Positions 27,118 to 35,102 of a stretch of 64,000 nt of DNA are shown in pieces. The notes under the pieces are model-generated. The model saw only the letters and a program-made list of their open reading frames with translations, did no database searches and had not been told where the DNA came from. Location of the stretch: the NCBI RefSeq assembly GCF_002252585.1, contig NZ_NQLD01000003.1; one strand, 5' to 3'. A program made the translations under genes and the position numbers. This stretch comes from Methanocatella intestini (GTDB lineage Archaea > Methanobacteriota > Methanobacteria > Methanobacteriales > Methanobacteriaceae). The number at the start of each line of letters is the position of its first letter. Positions within the stretch are counted from its first letter, which is position 1.

Positions 27118-27276
27118 TCATGTGTTAAATCATATAACAATAATTTTAGATGTAATTTTAATCATATTACATATTATTAATCTAATAAGATAAACGATTA
27201 AAATAATTGATAGATGAATATAAAAGTTTTTGATTTTTTACGCCCACGAGCTGAAGTTTTGCGTAATTTTTCCTTT

Positions 27277-27642
27277 TTATTTTTCAATAAATTTCTGACA
27301 GGCCTTGATAGTTCCGGATAAACCGATAGTGGAAACTGAAATATCTTTTCCATTATATTTATAAATTAAAGCAAGAGAAGATCTTACTTCATCAACATAC
27401 TCCCTCTGGCAGCGAAGAATGGCCTGATAATGATTATACTCATCTGTTTTTTCAAGCTCATAAAACTTCATAACCCATAAACTAAAATTGCCTGTTCCGT
27501 TTTCACCAAAAAAGCGAATACATCCGTTCCAAACAATATTAACCAGATCATCTTTAGAAATAACACTTTTAACTTTAACATCTAATGCCAGATAGCGGTT
27601 ATTTTTCCTAAGTGTAGGGGGAAGAACCTTAAGCTTCATCAT
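27277..27642 (-). CDS. rnp2: Ribonuclease P protein Pop5 (component 2)
   Basis: Protein subunit of archaeal RNase P, which trims the 5' end of tRNA precursors; it pairs with Rpp30. The 121 residues start MMKLKVLPPTLRKNNRYLAL, the family opening, and contain VNIVWNGCIRFFGENGTGNF and RCQREYVDEVRSSLALI. Its first codons overlap the end of rnp3 by 14 bases, indicating coupled translation. Confidence 0.94.
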   Translation of the reverse strand: MMKLKVLPPTLRKNNRYLALDVKVKSVISKDDLVNIVWNGCIRFFGENGTGNFSLWVMKFYELEKTDEYNHYQAILRCQREYVDEVRSSLALIYKYNGKDISVSTIGLSGTIKACQKFIEK

Positions 27643-28333
27643 TAACCTCCCTAACTCCTTTTAAAATCATGTTTTTTCTGTTTTTATTAAATTCCAAAAT
27701 GTTTTTAGCTGTTATGAATGATTTATCAATTTCCCTTTGAGTTAGTCCAATTGAAAGAAACACTGAAGCGAAATCCTTAGTTGTCTTAATATCAAAAACA
27801 GACTCTGCTCTTGAAGATAAAATTAATGGAAAGTCAAATTTTCTATGTAATGAAATTATGTCCTTAATATTAGCTATTGTTTTAGCTCTATGTGTTAAAT
27901 AAGATTTCAAAATATCTATAAAGCAAATTTCAATAGCTACATTATTTTTCAAAGCTTCTTTAGCTAAAACCTGATTAATGCCACTATCATATCTTTTTAA
28001 ATAAGGCCTTGATAAAACATCCAATTGAATATTTTCCAAAACAGCCCGATTTACTTTTAAATCGCCACCAATTACACTAATACAAGATGATTTATCCCTA
28101 AACTTTCTAGCTATTTTTCTAATATCATTAACATTATTGGAATCTATTTCCAAAGTATAATTTACATTAATATCCAAATTATCCTGCAAATCCTCTTTAA
28201 ACTCCAAAGCTCCCATAAATTTATTTTGATCATAAGAAAAATTAATATGATTCCAGCCATACTTTGAAGCTTCCATAGCTAATTTTAAATTATTATCATA
28301 GCTATTTCCTTTAACATTTAAATCAAAAAACAT
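27629..28333 (-). CDS. rnp3: Ribonuclease P protein Rpp30 (component 3)
   Basis: TIM-barrel-like protein subunit of RNase P, partner of Pop5. The 234 residues begin MFFDLNVKGNSYDNNLKLAM. ISVIGGDLKVNRAVLENIQLD and DVLSRPYLKRYDSGINQVLA are typical Rpp30 blocks, and the C-terminal SRAESVFDIKTTKDFASVF is conserved. GGAT precedes the start. It is co-transcribed with rnp2. Confidence 0.93.
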   Translation of the reverse strand: MFFDLNVKGNSYDNNLKLAMEASKYGWNHINFSYDQNKFMGALEFKEDLQDNLDINVNYTLEIDSNNVNDIRKIARKFRDKSSCISVIGGDLKVNRAVLENIQLDVLSRPYLKRYDSGINQVLAKEALKNNVAIEICFIDILKSYLTHRAKTIANIKDIISLHRKFDFPLILSSRAESVFDIKTTKDFASVFLSIGLTQREIDKSFITAKNILEFNKNRKNMILKGVREVNDEA

Positions 28334-28446
28334 TTTAAAAATCCTATTGAATCGCTATATTAAATATTAAATTTTATTTATTATTAATATTATGGAAAAA
28401 GTATCAAAAAAGAAAATAATTTTTTGTAGAGTGAAACTACAAAAAA

Positions 28447-28764
28447 CTAAGAAAAAATTAATGGAGGAGAATTAAATATTGCATAGACAACCAGAATCAT
28501 AAATACAATATTTATAAGAACTCCAAATTTTATAGATTTATTAATATTTTTTTGCTTATAATACTGGAAAATAATATAAAAATAATCTGCTGAGATTAAA
28601 AAGAATAATAAAAACATGAAATAAGTAAATGGGAAGAAATTTACATTACTTCCAGTTACTAAAGTTCCCATCATAGCCAAAACAAGCAAGAAAATAAAAA
28701 TATTACCATATCTAATATTCATATCCAACACATAATTTTTTAAAATATTTATTCTTTTATTCAA
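28447..28764 (-). CDS. Small membrane protein with three helices
   Basis: Unknown protein of 105 residues. Hydrophobic segments at about 20-36, 45-69 and 80-100 suggest three membrane helices. The start at 28764 is a TTG without a strong ribosome binding site; an ATG later in the frame (MNIRYGN, about 28722) is possible. It lies upstream of rnp3 on the same strand, with a gap of about 110 bases, and no functional motif was recognised. Confidence 0.6.
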   Translation of the reverse strand: MNKRINILKNYVLDMNIRYGNIFIFLLVLAMMGTLVTGSNVNFFPFTYFMFLLFFLISADYFYIIFQYYKQKNINKSIKFGVLINIVFMILVVYAIFNSPPLIFS

Positions 28765-28945
28765 AAAAACCAGAATAAATTAATACATTCATCAAATTAT
28801 TACTTAAAAATTGATGATTATTATATTATCTATAATTAGAATATATAAATACTTTTATAATTTTAGAAAAAGATGAAATAATAATTGATAAACAGCTTAA
28901 AAAATGAACAAATAAATAAAAAAATAAAGTGATTATAATAATCAC

Positions 28946-29665
28946 TTAAACAGAAACCGATGCCGGCAAGGTACCGGTACTTCCATATTGAAGTAAAATA
29001 GCTATTTCAATATCCAACATTTTAGATGGTGAAATATCCGGAACACCACCAGTATAAATTCCGACATAGTTTGGTACCTGACCGTTTCTATCAATCCAGG
29101 AAGCGAACCTGTTAGACATATCCACATAATTAGCCTGAGCTATTGAATTTGAATAATCACGACCGCTAGGATGAGGTGCATAAGACGGATTTCCAACAGA
29201 AATTGTTGCTCCGCTATCTCCCTGACCAATTAAAGCCACTGATTTTGTTAAAATATACAGACACTGTGCTTTAGATAAAGATAATGACTTATAATTAACC
29301 GGGAAATTGCCGCCATTATTTTTAATAGCCTGTGCTAATCCAGGTGCTTCAGAAACTGGAAAACTGCTTAAAGACAATGACTGAACTCCAGAATCACCAC
29401 TTACAGAAGAAGATGATGAAGAAGCATCTGAAGAAATCTCTTCATTAGAACCGCTAAACATTCCAGTACCGATAGCTGCAAAAACAATAATCAAAACAAC
29501 GATTAATGCAACTAAACCTATTATAATTATATTTTTACCATTCTCATCATCTCCAGCAGATGTTGGAGCATGACTTAAAGTTCCTTTATTTTTAATCTGA
29601 CTGCCACAATATTTGCAAAATTTTGAATTGTCAGGTAAATCTTTTCCACATTTAGGACAAAACAT
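28946..29665 (-). CDS. Zinc ribbon, membrane helix and pseudomurein-binding-like repeats
   Basis: A 239-residue protein likely to link cytoplasm and cell wall. Residues 3-22 are a zinc ribbon (CPKCGKDLPDNSKFCKYCG). A membrane helix lies at about 46-68, followed by a Ser-rich linker. The outer part has two stretches that resemble pseudomurein-binding repeats: GLAQAIKNNGGNFP with YILTKSV, and MSNRFASWIDRNGQVPNYVG with a following hydrophobic helix. The repeat assignment is from pattern and needs a profile search. It is followed on the minus strand by no close gene and is preceded by a similar zinc-ribbon gene ten bases away, so the two form an operon. Confidence 0.75.
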   Translation of the reverse strand: MFCPKCGKDLPDNSKFCKYCGSQIKNKGTLSHAPTSAGDDENGKNIIIIGLVALIVVLIIVFAAIGTGMFSGSNEEISSDASSSSSSVSGDSGVQSLSLSSFPVSEAPGLAQAIKNNGGNFPVNYKSLSLSKAQCLYILTKSVALIGQGDSGATISVGNPSYAPHPSGRDYSNSIAQANYVDMSNRFASWIDRNGQVPNYVGIYTGGVPDISPSKMLDIEIAILLQYGSTGTLPASVSV

Positions 29666-29674
29666 TAAAACTCC

Positions 29675-30283
29675 TCATTCATATTTATAGAATTCAACAG
29701 ACCAGCTTACAGTTTCATAATAATCAATATTGAAAGTTTCTGAAGATGATGATTCATATGTAAGAGAATCATATCTGCTTGCAACTGCACTTCTAGAACC
29801 CCAATCAACACCTGCTGACTGACCATTAGAACCAGAAACATACAAATGATTAGTAGCATAATTTTTAATAGGATATGCTGTAATTTTAACCATTATTTTA
29901 CCCGCTGGAACACTAACAGCCTGAGAACCTGAACCTGAACCTGAATATGAACCGATTAATTTCCATTCACCGGATTCACTTGAACTAGATTCGGAACTTG
30001 AAGTAGAACTAGATTCATTAACAGAAGATGTGGAACTAGCTGAACTATCAGAAGAATAGTCACTTGCTTGATCTGCACCTCCGTCATTTAAATTTATTGC
30101 AAAATAACCAATTGCACATATAAGAACTATAATAAGTGCAGTTAAACCAACAATCAAATATTTTGTATTATTTCCATCTTTTTGTTGAGTTTGGACTTCA
30201 TTTTTTTGGGCTAAAGATGCACCACACCGAGTACAAAACTTAGCCTTTCCATTATTTTCAAATCCACAATTTTCACATTTCAT
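29675..30283 (-). CDS. Zinc ribbon membrane protein with extracellular beta domain
   Basis: A 202-residue protein. CENCGFENNGKAKFCTRCG at residues 3-21 is a zinc ribbon. A membrane helix lies at about 43-66. A Ser-rich linker (about 75-108) precedes a C-terminal domain of about 95 residues, rich in Ser/Gly/Tyr and probably beta-structured (VPAGKIMVKITAYPIKNYA). The same plan as its downstream neighbour suggests related surface-sensing or wall-associated roles (inference). Confidence 0.75.
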   Translation of the reverse strand: MKCENCGFENNGKAKFCTRCGASLAQKNEVQTQQKDGNNTKYLIVGLTALIIVLICAIGYFAINLNDGGADQASDYSSDSSASSTSSVNESSSTSSSESSSSESGEWKLIGSYSGSGSGSQAVSVPAGKIMVKITAYPIKNYATNHLYVSGSNGQSAGVDWGSRSAVASRYDSLTYESSSSETFNIDYYETVSWSVEFYKYE

Positions 30284-30359
30284 AATATCAAAAAAATTTA
30301 GTTAATCATTATTATTTTTAACACAAGATACATATTAATTTAATTATATGATTTTTATC

Positions 30360-30926
30360 TTATGCAATAACTTCCCCAATAAGATGCTCTTCAGAAGCAT
30401 ATATTACAACCATATTTTCACAGTCCAAATATGAAAACAGATATCCGTATTGGCTTTGGCCATTTGTATCCTAATTAATCCATTCTCTCCGTAACCCTCT
30501 TTCTTTTCCACCAATATTCTTTTTAGCTGCATTTTGAGATTCAAAAAAGGAGTTAAATCAATATATGAATAATCAGTACCTGAACTTACACCCAAACCAA
30601 CCATATTTTCATCCCCGTCCTGATAAAAACTAGCATGTGAATCCCGCCATAAGGCATTGGCTCACCGTCCCTTCGCAAATCAATATTTTCTTCAGAATCT
30701 GCAGGAATATTGAAACTAACTCCACCCATTGTTATATCAGCGAAATTTAAGCTGAATATTCAAATTACTAAAATAAAAATGGCTACATCAATAAATCCGC
30801 TGATAACAAGCTTATTATTTCCTAAACTCTCATTATCTGATGATTTAATTATTGGAGATTTATTATTTTCAATATCAAAACCACATCATCATCTAATTTT
30901 ATGCCACAGTTTGGACAAAACTGCAT
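30360..30926 (-). pseudogene. Broken zinc-ribbon membrane protein
   Basis: The ATG at 30926 opens MQFCPNCGIKLDDD, a zinc ribbon. The frame then shifts; the alternative frame gives IISGFIDVAIFILV-like membrane sequence (read as LVISGFIDVAIFILVI), a stop, and then MGGVSFNIPADSEEN. A further shift leads to MVGLGVSSGTDYSYIDLTP (from 30604). A third frame ends in EEHLIGEVIA with a stop at 30360-30362. At least two frameshifts and one stop break the gene. It is a decayed relative of the zinc-ribbon genes just downstream. Confidence 0.75.
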
Positions 30927-31111
30927 TAATTACACATTTTTATTAAATTTCCATCGTAAAAACACTTTTTAACATTACAAAAAAACAGAATTGTTATTAT
31001 ATTGTATTTACACTTTATATTCCAATTAAAATATTAAATATTTCTTTTTAAAACCAGTGCACAGCTTTAAATAAAATTATAAAAAGTAAAAATAAAAAAA
31101 GATTAAAGAAA

Positions 31112-32476
31112 TTAGTTTCCGAGTGTTTCTCTAATTCCCTTAATAGTGTATCTGGCATAGAAGTAATTTAAGATACTGGCAGCAGCACGTCCGATAGCCA
31201 ATCCTGCCCAAATACCAATTAATCCCCAATCTAAGTAAATTCCAAAGAAAAATGTAGCTCCGACAGTAAAAAGAACTTCCCTTATAATTGTCCATGATAA
31301 ACTGATTGTTCCTTTTCCAATTCCCTGATAAAAGAAACTTGAAGCCATTCCTGCACCGGTTAAAGGTAGACAAAGACAGGCTATTTGTAAATATCTGGTT
31401 ATTTCCGGAACCAAATGTGCAGTTTCAGCAGTATATGCAAATATAGTGGCTAATTGAGTTGCAAAAACTACTAAAACAATAGTTACACATGTTCCAAATA
31501 TTATTCCAAATTTTGCACCGAATTTATGCGCCCTTGAAATATACTCTCCGTTTTTAGCTCCAAATGAACTGCCTACAACTGCTGTAACTGCTGTTCCAAT
31601 AGCTGTAAGTGGCATTATTGCAAACAAGTATAATCTTTGACCTGATGTAAATGATGCTATTCCAAATTCTCCAGCAATTGAAGAAATAAATATCATATAC
31701 AAAGACATTGCAATGGACATTACAAGCATATCCATTGATGCAGGAATACCTACTTTTAAAATATCTTTAGCTATGCTGGAATCAAATTTAAATTCACCTA
31801 AATTAACATCTACATATGTGTCCTTTTTAACTAAAATCCAGTACAATATAACAACAGCTGAACAGACTGAACTTAAAATTGTTGCAATAGCTGCTCCTGC
31901 TGATCCCCATCCTAAAATGTAAATACATATCGGATCTAAAATTGCATTTAATATTACGGAAACAACAACAGCATACATTGCTCTTTTCATATCTCCTTCT
32001 CCACGAAGGATACCGCTTGCACCATTTGCAAATATAAAAGCAAATAAACCTAAAAATAAAGGAGTTCCGTATTTAATTCCCTGAGCTAATGACTCGCCAC
32101 TTGCTCCGTATAATTTAAGCAAAGGTTCCTGAATAATCAATAATGCAATTGTTAAAACTATGGAAGCTACTAAAAAAATCAGCAAAGAATGTGCTGCTGA
32201 CTGACTGGCTTTCTCATGATTTTTAGCTCCAATAAAACGACTTATGCTGCTTGTTGCACCACTTCCAAGTCCTACACTTACCCCATTTAATATCATAAAA
32301 ATTGGAGTTATAAAACCAATGCCTGCAATAGCTTCCTGACCAAGTCCTGCTATCCATATCCCGTCAATAATATTATAGGATGCTGTTAAAAGCATAGAAA
32401 TCATAATTGGAATCGCCAATTTCTTAACAGCTGTTTCAGGATTACCTCTCATTACTTCAACATTTTTATTACCCAT
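31112..32476 (-). CDS. MATE-family multidrug efflux transporter
   Basis: Membrane transporter of 454 residues with about 12 helices, probably exporting drugs or other cationic compounds by sodium or proton exchange. It begins with RGNPETAVKKLAIPIMISML. GIGFITPIFMILNGVSVGLG and GASGILRGEGDMKRAMYAVV are typical MATE blocks. It is the last gene of marR-2TM-MATE, with an 7-base gap after the 2TM gene, so expression is probably controlled by the local MarR regulator. Substrate unknown. Confidence 0.92.
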   Translation of the reverse strand: MGNKNVEVMRGNPETAVKKLAIPIMISMLLTASYNIIDGIWIAGLGQEAIAGIGFITPIFMILNGVSVGLGSGATSSISRFIGAKNHEKASQSAAHSLLIFLVASIVLTIALLIIQEPLLKLYGASGESLAQGIKYGTPLFLGLFAFIFANGASGILRGEGDMKRAMYAVVVSVILNAILDPICIYILGWGSAGAAIATILSSVCSAVVILYWILVKKDTYVDVNLGEFKFDSSIAKDILKVGIPASMDMLVMSIAMSLYMIFISSIAGEFGIASFTSGQRLYLFAIMPLTAIGTAVTAVVGSSFGAKNGEYISRAHKFGAKFGIIFGTCVTIVLVVFATQLATIFAYTAETAHLVPEITRYLQIACLCLPLTGAGMASSFFYQGIGKGTISLSWTIIREVLFTVGATFFFGIYLDWGLIGIWAGLAIGRAAASILNYFYARYTIKGIRETLGN

Positions 32477-32483
32477 AATTACC

Positions 32484-32777
32484 CTATTTCCTCATTTTAT
32501 CCATTTCTTTTTGAATTTTCTCTTCCATCCAATCATCGTCAAATCTGTCATGAAGAACAAATACTTTAATATAATGAAATATTAACCAGACACCCCAAAG
32601 AACAGTTACCCATAAAAACCACCACTGGTGTAAATTAGTCCAATTTCCATGAATTTCTGAAAGATTAATAAAAAATAAACATACATTTACAATAATATAA
32701 CCGTATAAGTATCTGTAAAATTTTACTTTTTTATTAACAAGGCTTTTAGCTTTTTTATAAAGTATCTCTTCATCCAT
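32484..32777 (-). CDS. 2TM-domain small membrane protein
   Basis: A 97-residue protein with two membrane helices at about 22-40 and 50-72, joined by a short loop with His/Asn/Trp residues (IHGNWTNLHQWWF), and a charged C-terminus (DDDWMEEKIQKEMDKMRK). This resembles the 2TM domain found alone or beside sensors. It lies between marR and the MATE gene with gaps of 10 and 7 bases; it may be an accessory part of the efflux system. Confidence 0.8.
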   Translation of the reverse strand: MDEEILYKKAKSLVNKKVKFYRYLYGYIIVNVCLFFINLSEIHGNWTNLHQWWFLWVTVLWGVWLIFHYIKVFVLHDRFDDDWMEEKIQKEMDKMRK

Positions 32778-32787
32778 TATTTAAACC

Positions 32788-33237
32788 TCAGTCATTTACT
32801 AAATTGTAACTCTTTCTAGCTACATCCCGTATTACAGCCATAGATTCATCACTTATTTTAGCAAGTCCTACTGAATTATGCCAGTAATCCACCTCTCTTT
32901 TTAAAACAGGGATTACTTCCTCTCCTTTTTTAGTTAATTTTAAGATATATTTTCGTCTATTATCCTTATTTATTATTCTTTCAATATAACCTTTGTCTTC
33001 TAATTTTCTAAGAGTTTTAGCTACAGTTCCTTTACTTTGACAAAATATATCACAGAGATCCTCCTGTGACAATTCAATTTCAGAATAATAAATTTTAAGC
33101 AGATAATAACTATCACGAAGATTAGTCAGTTCCTTTGATTTTGACCTTGCAAACTTAATTCCATTCTGAGATATATTGTACATCAATAAAATTAAAGACA
33201 TATCATCAAATATATCCTTTTCTTTACCCATACCCAT
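32788..33237 (-). CDS. MarR-family transcriptional regulator
   Basis: Winged-helix regulator of 149 residues. The recognition region LSQEDLCDIFCQSKGTVAKT and the wing LEDKGYIERIINKDNRRKYI are typical of MarR. Two ATG codons (33237, 33231) are possible starts. It heads the operon with the 2TM protein and a MATE exporter, the common arrangement for ligand-released repression of an efflux pump. A palindrome at 33332-33347 in its promoter is a candidate own operator. Confidence 0.9.
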   Translation of the reverse strand: MGMGKEKDIFDDMSLILLMYNISQNGIKFARSKSKELTNLRDSYYLLKIYYSEIELSQEDLCDIFCQSKGTVAKTLRKLEDKGYIERIINKDNRRKYILKLTKKGEEVIPVLKREVDYWHNSVGLAKISDESMAVIRDVARKSYNLVND

Positions 33238-33331
33238 ATTAACACATCATTTAAAAAATATCTATTTTTCTTTATTACTGTTCATTTCTACCCACATTAT
33301 TTTAAAATAGATATATTTTAATTGTACAGTT

Positions 33332-33347
33332 AAACATATAAATGTTT
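33332..33347 (-). promoter_or_regulatory. Palindrome over the marR operon TATA box
   Basis: AAACAT-ATAA-ATGTTT is a perfect inverted repeat with 6-base arms. On the minus strand it includes TTTATATG, a plausible TATA box about 100 bases upstream of the marR start. Binding by the encoded MarR protein would block transcription; this is inference. Confidence 0.5.
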
Positions 33348-33730
33348 TTAAGAAAACAGTTGTTTATGCAATCGTTTTTTTAGATTAAACAAATGTTAAA
33401 AAGTTCAATTAAAATATTTCAAAGCTTTTTACCCCCCCCCCCCAAAATCAAATCAACAAATGCCTGAAAAAATTTTGAAAAAAATTGTACAACTTCCAAA
33501 AAAATAACCAAACTTATAAAAATTGTTTCAAAATAAACAGTTGAATGTTGATATAATCAACATTCCTTTCAAAAAAGCTAAAATAAACATTATATATAAA
33601 CTACAATAAAATAGCAAATGAACATATAACAAAATTTAAATAAACTAAACAAAATTATAAAAAAATGGAAAAAGATAATATTAATTGTGTTAAAGATGAC
33701 CATAGGAAGAACATATAATAGTACAAAACA

Positions 33731-33740
33731 TTTTATATTA
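33731..33740 (+). promoter_or_regulatory. TATA box of a probably leaderless transcript
   Basis: TTTTATATTA is centred about 27 bases before the ATG at 33762. That is the usual TATA-to-start distance in archaea, and no Shine-Dalgarno sequence precedes the ATG. The mRNA may begin at or very near the start codon. Confidence 0.45.
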
Positions 33741-33761
33741 TGAGATATAGAGTATACTAAC

Positions 33762-34049
33762 ATGTCACAAAAAGATGACGAACTTTTGAAATTAACTTCA
33801 TATGTTGAAATTTCAAAGTACAGAGAAAAAACCTTAAAATCTATTGGAAATAATGTTAAAATACCAACAAACATTGCAAAAGACAGCGGTATTAGAACAA
33901 ACCATATTTCTAAAGTTTTAAGTGAACTTAAAAGTAAAGAAATCGTAGAATGTATAAATGAAGAAGCTAGAAAAGGAAGATTGTACAGATTAACTGATAC
34001 AGGTAAAGAAGTATTGGAATCTATAAATGAAAAAGAGGAAGAAAACTGA
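33762..34049 (+). CDS. Winged-helix transcriptional regulator
   Basis: A 95-residue DNA-binding protein. Residues about 30-80 form a winged helix: IPTNIAKDSGIRTNHISKVL is the helix-turn-helix, and GRLYRLTDTGKEVLESI the wing. It resembles small archaeal ArsR/MarR-like regulators without a ligand domain. The C-terminus is acidic. It is divergent from marR and convergent with the zinc-ribbon genes downstream. Target genes unknown. Confidence 0.8.
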   Translation: MSQKDDELLKLTSYVEISKYREKTLKSIGNNVKIPTNIAKDSGIRTNHISKVLSELKSKEIVECINEEARKGRLYRLTDTGKEVLESINEKEEEN

Positions 34050-34118
34050 AACTGCACTTTTCATACTTCCTTTAACAATTACATTTTTCTTTTCTTATGT
34101 TTCTTTAAAAAAAATAAT

Positions 34119-35093
34119 TTAAACCCTGTTTTTAATACCTTCCTTTAAAAATTCCAAATTTTCACGATTATTAACATCTGAAGCTTCATCAAAGCTATCA
34201 AATAAATAATTAAATATAATCTGATTTTTAACATCCATTTTCACAGAGTCCATAGACTCGTAACCTATAGACTTATAATCCGGATTTTTTAAATCTTTTT
34301 TATATTGCAGTTTAATAGCTTCCCTTAAATCATAATCTATATAATCTTCCAGCTGACCAATTATTTCCTCGGCAAAAGTATTGCCCAGCACCATCAAAAT
34401 CCCAATTTTTTCATCATCAAAAGTTGTTTCTTCAAGCAAATTCTCAAAAGAAGCATAATTTTGATATCCATGAGGAATAAACCTTCCTTCAACAGTATGA
34501 GCACAATATTCATTCATTAAAGCCAAATCATTAGACAAACAATACCAGACAAAACCTTCTAATGTAGAAGACTGCTTTACTTGAAACACATCACAAAGCA
34601 AACTTTCAATTATGTCAAACAATAAAAAATGAGTCAATTCATGAATAATAGTAGCTATCTGAAATGAATCATCCAAACGGTCATCATAATACAAAACATG
34701 ACCAAATTCGAATCCGAGTTCTTCACCTCTGGCCTTTGGTCTACATTCGGCAAATACTTCTGCTATACTTAATATTTTTTCTTTAGGATTATGACCTACA
34801 ATCTTTGAAAATTTTAATTTCTTAAAAATATTTGATAATAATTTATTATAATCTTCATCAGAAATTTCAGCTTTAGCTAATAATAATTTATTATAATCAG
34901 TAAACAGCTTTTCAAAGCTATCAATAGATACCGGACGAATTTGCTTATTGCAATTACTGCAATAGCTACTATCATCTGAATTTAATTCCCCGCAAAATGG
35001 ACAGATATTATCCATAGCTATTCTATTTCCACAGTGAGTGCAATAATTATTTGCTTTAAGATTAGGAGTTCCACATACATCACATTCTTTCAT
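34119..35093 (-). CDS. Double zinc ribbon fused to an HExxH metalloprotease-like domain
   Basis: A 324-residue protein of unknown function. Two zinc ribbons lie at residues 4-22 (CDVCGTPNLKANNYCTHCG) and 31-49 (CPFCGELNSDDSSYCSNCN). The rest is a single domain containing IATIIHELTHFLLFD: His151, Glu152 and His155 form an HExxH zinc-protease signature. No signal peptide or membrane helix is seen, so it should act in the cytoplasm. It follows the seven-ribbon gene by nine bases. A regulatory protease is possible, but substrate and family could not be determined. Confidence 0.75.
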   Translation of the reverse strand: MKECDVCGTPNLKANNYCTHCGNRIAMDNICPFCGELNSDDSSYCSNCNKQIRPVSIDSFEKLFTDYNKLLLAKAEISDEDYNKLLSNIFKKLKFSKIVGHNPKEKILSIAEVFAECRPKARGEELGFEFGHVLYYDDRLDDSFQIATIIHELTHFLLFDIIESLLCDVFQVKQSSTLEGFVWYCLSNDLALMNEYCAHTVEGRFIPHGYQNYASFENLLEETTFDDEKIGILMVLGNTFAEEIIGQLEDYIDYDLREAIKLQYKKDLKNPDYKSIGYESMDSVKMDVKNQIIFNYLFDSFDEASDVNNRENLEFLKEGIKNRV

Positions 35094-35102
35094 AACTACA
35101 CC

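Larger units (their letters stand above)
26284..27276. other. Non-coding interval inside the exosome/RNase P block
   Basis: About 990 bases without a convincing gene. It holds two overlapping inverted repeats near psmA (26376-26406), two copies of a repeat of about 100 bases (26581-26683, 26879-26982), and a strong hairpin (27097-27117). The 61-residue minus-strand frame at 26823-27008 covers the second repeat copy and is not supported. The first copy carries stops in the matching frame. Confidence 0.7.
33238..33761. other. Divergent intergenic region with C12 tract
   Basis: Intergenic DNA between marR (minus) and the HTH gene (plus). It contains the palindrome at 33332-33347, a run of twelve C at 33432-33443, and a TATA-like TTTTATATTA at 33731-33740. 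No gene was seen. Confidence 0.7.

Noticed and set aside
33590..34057. 155-codon minus-strand frame over the winged-helix gene
   Set aside because: It is antisense to a clear DNA-binding protein, and its hydrophobic content comes from the reverse of Lys/Glu-rich codons.
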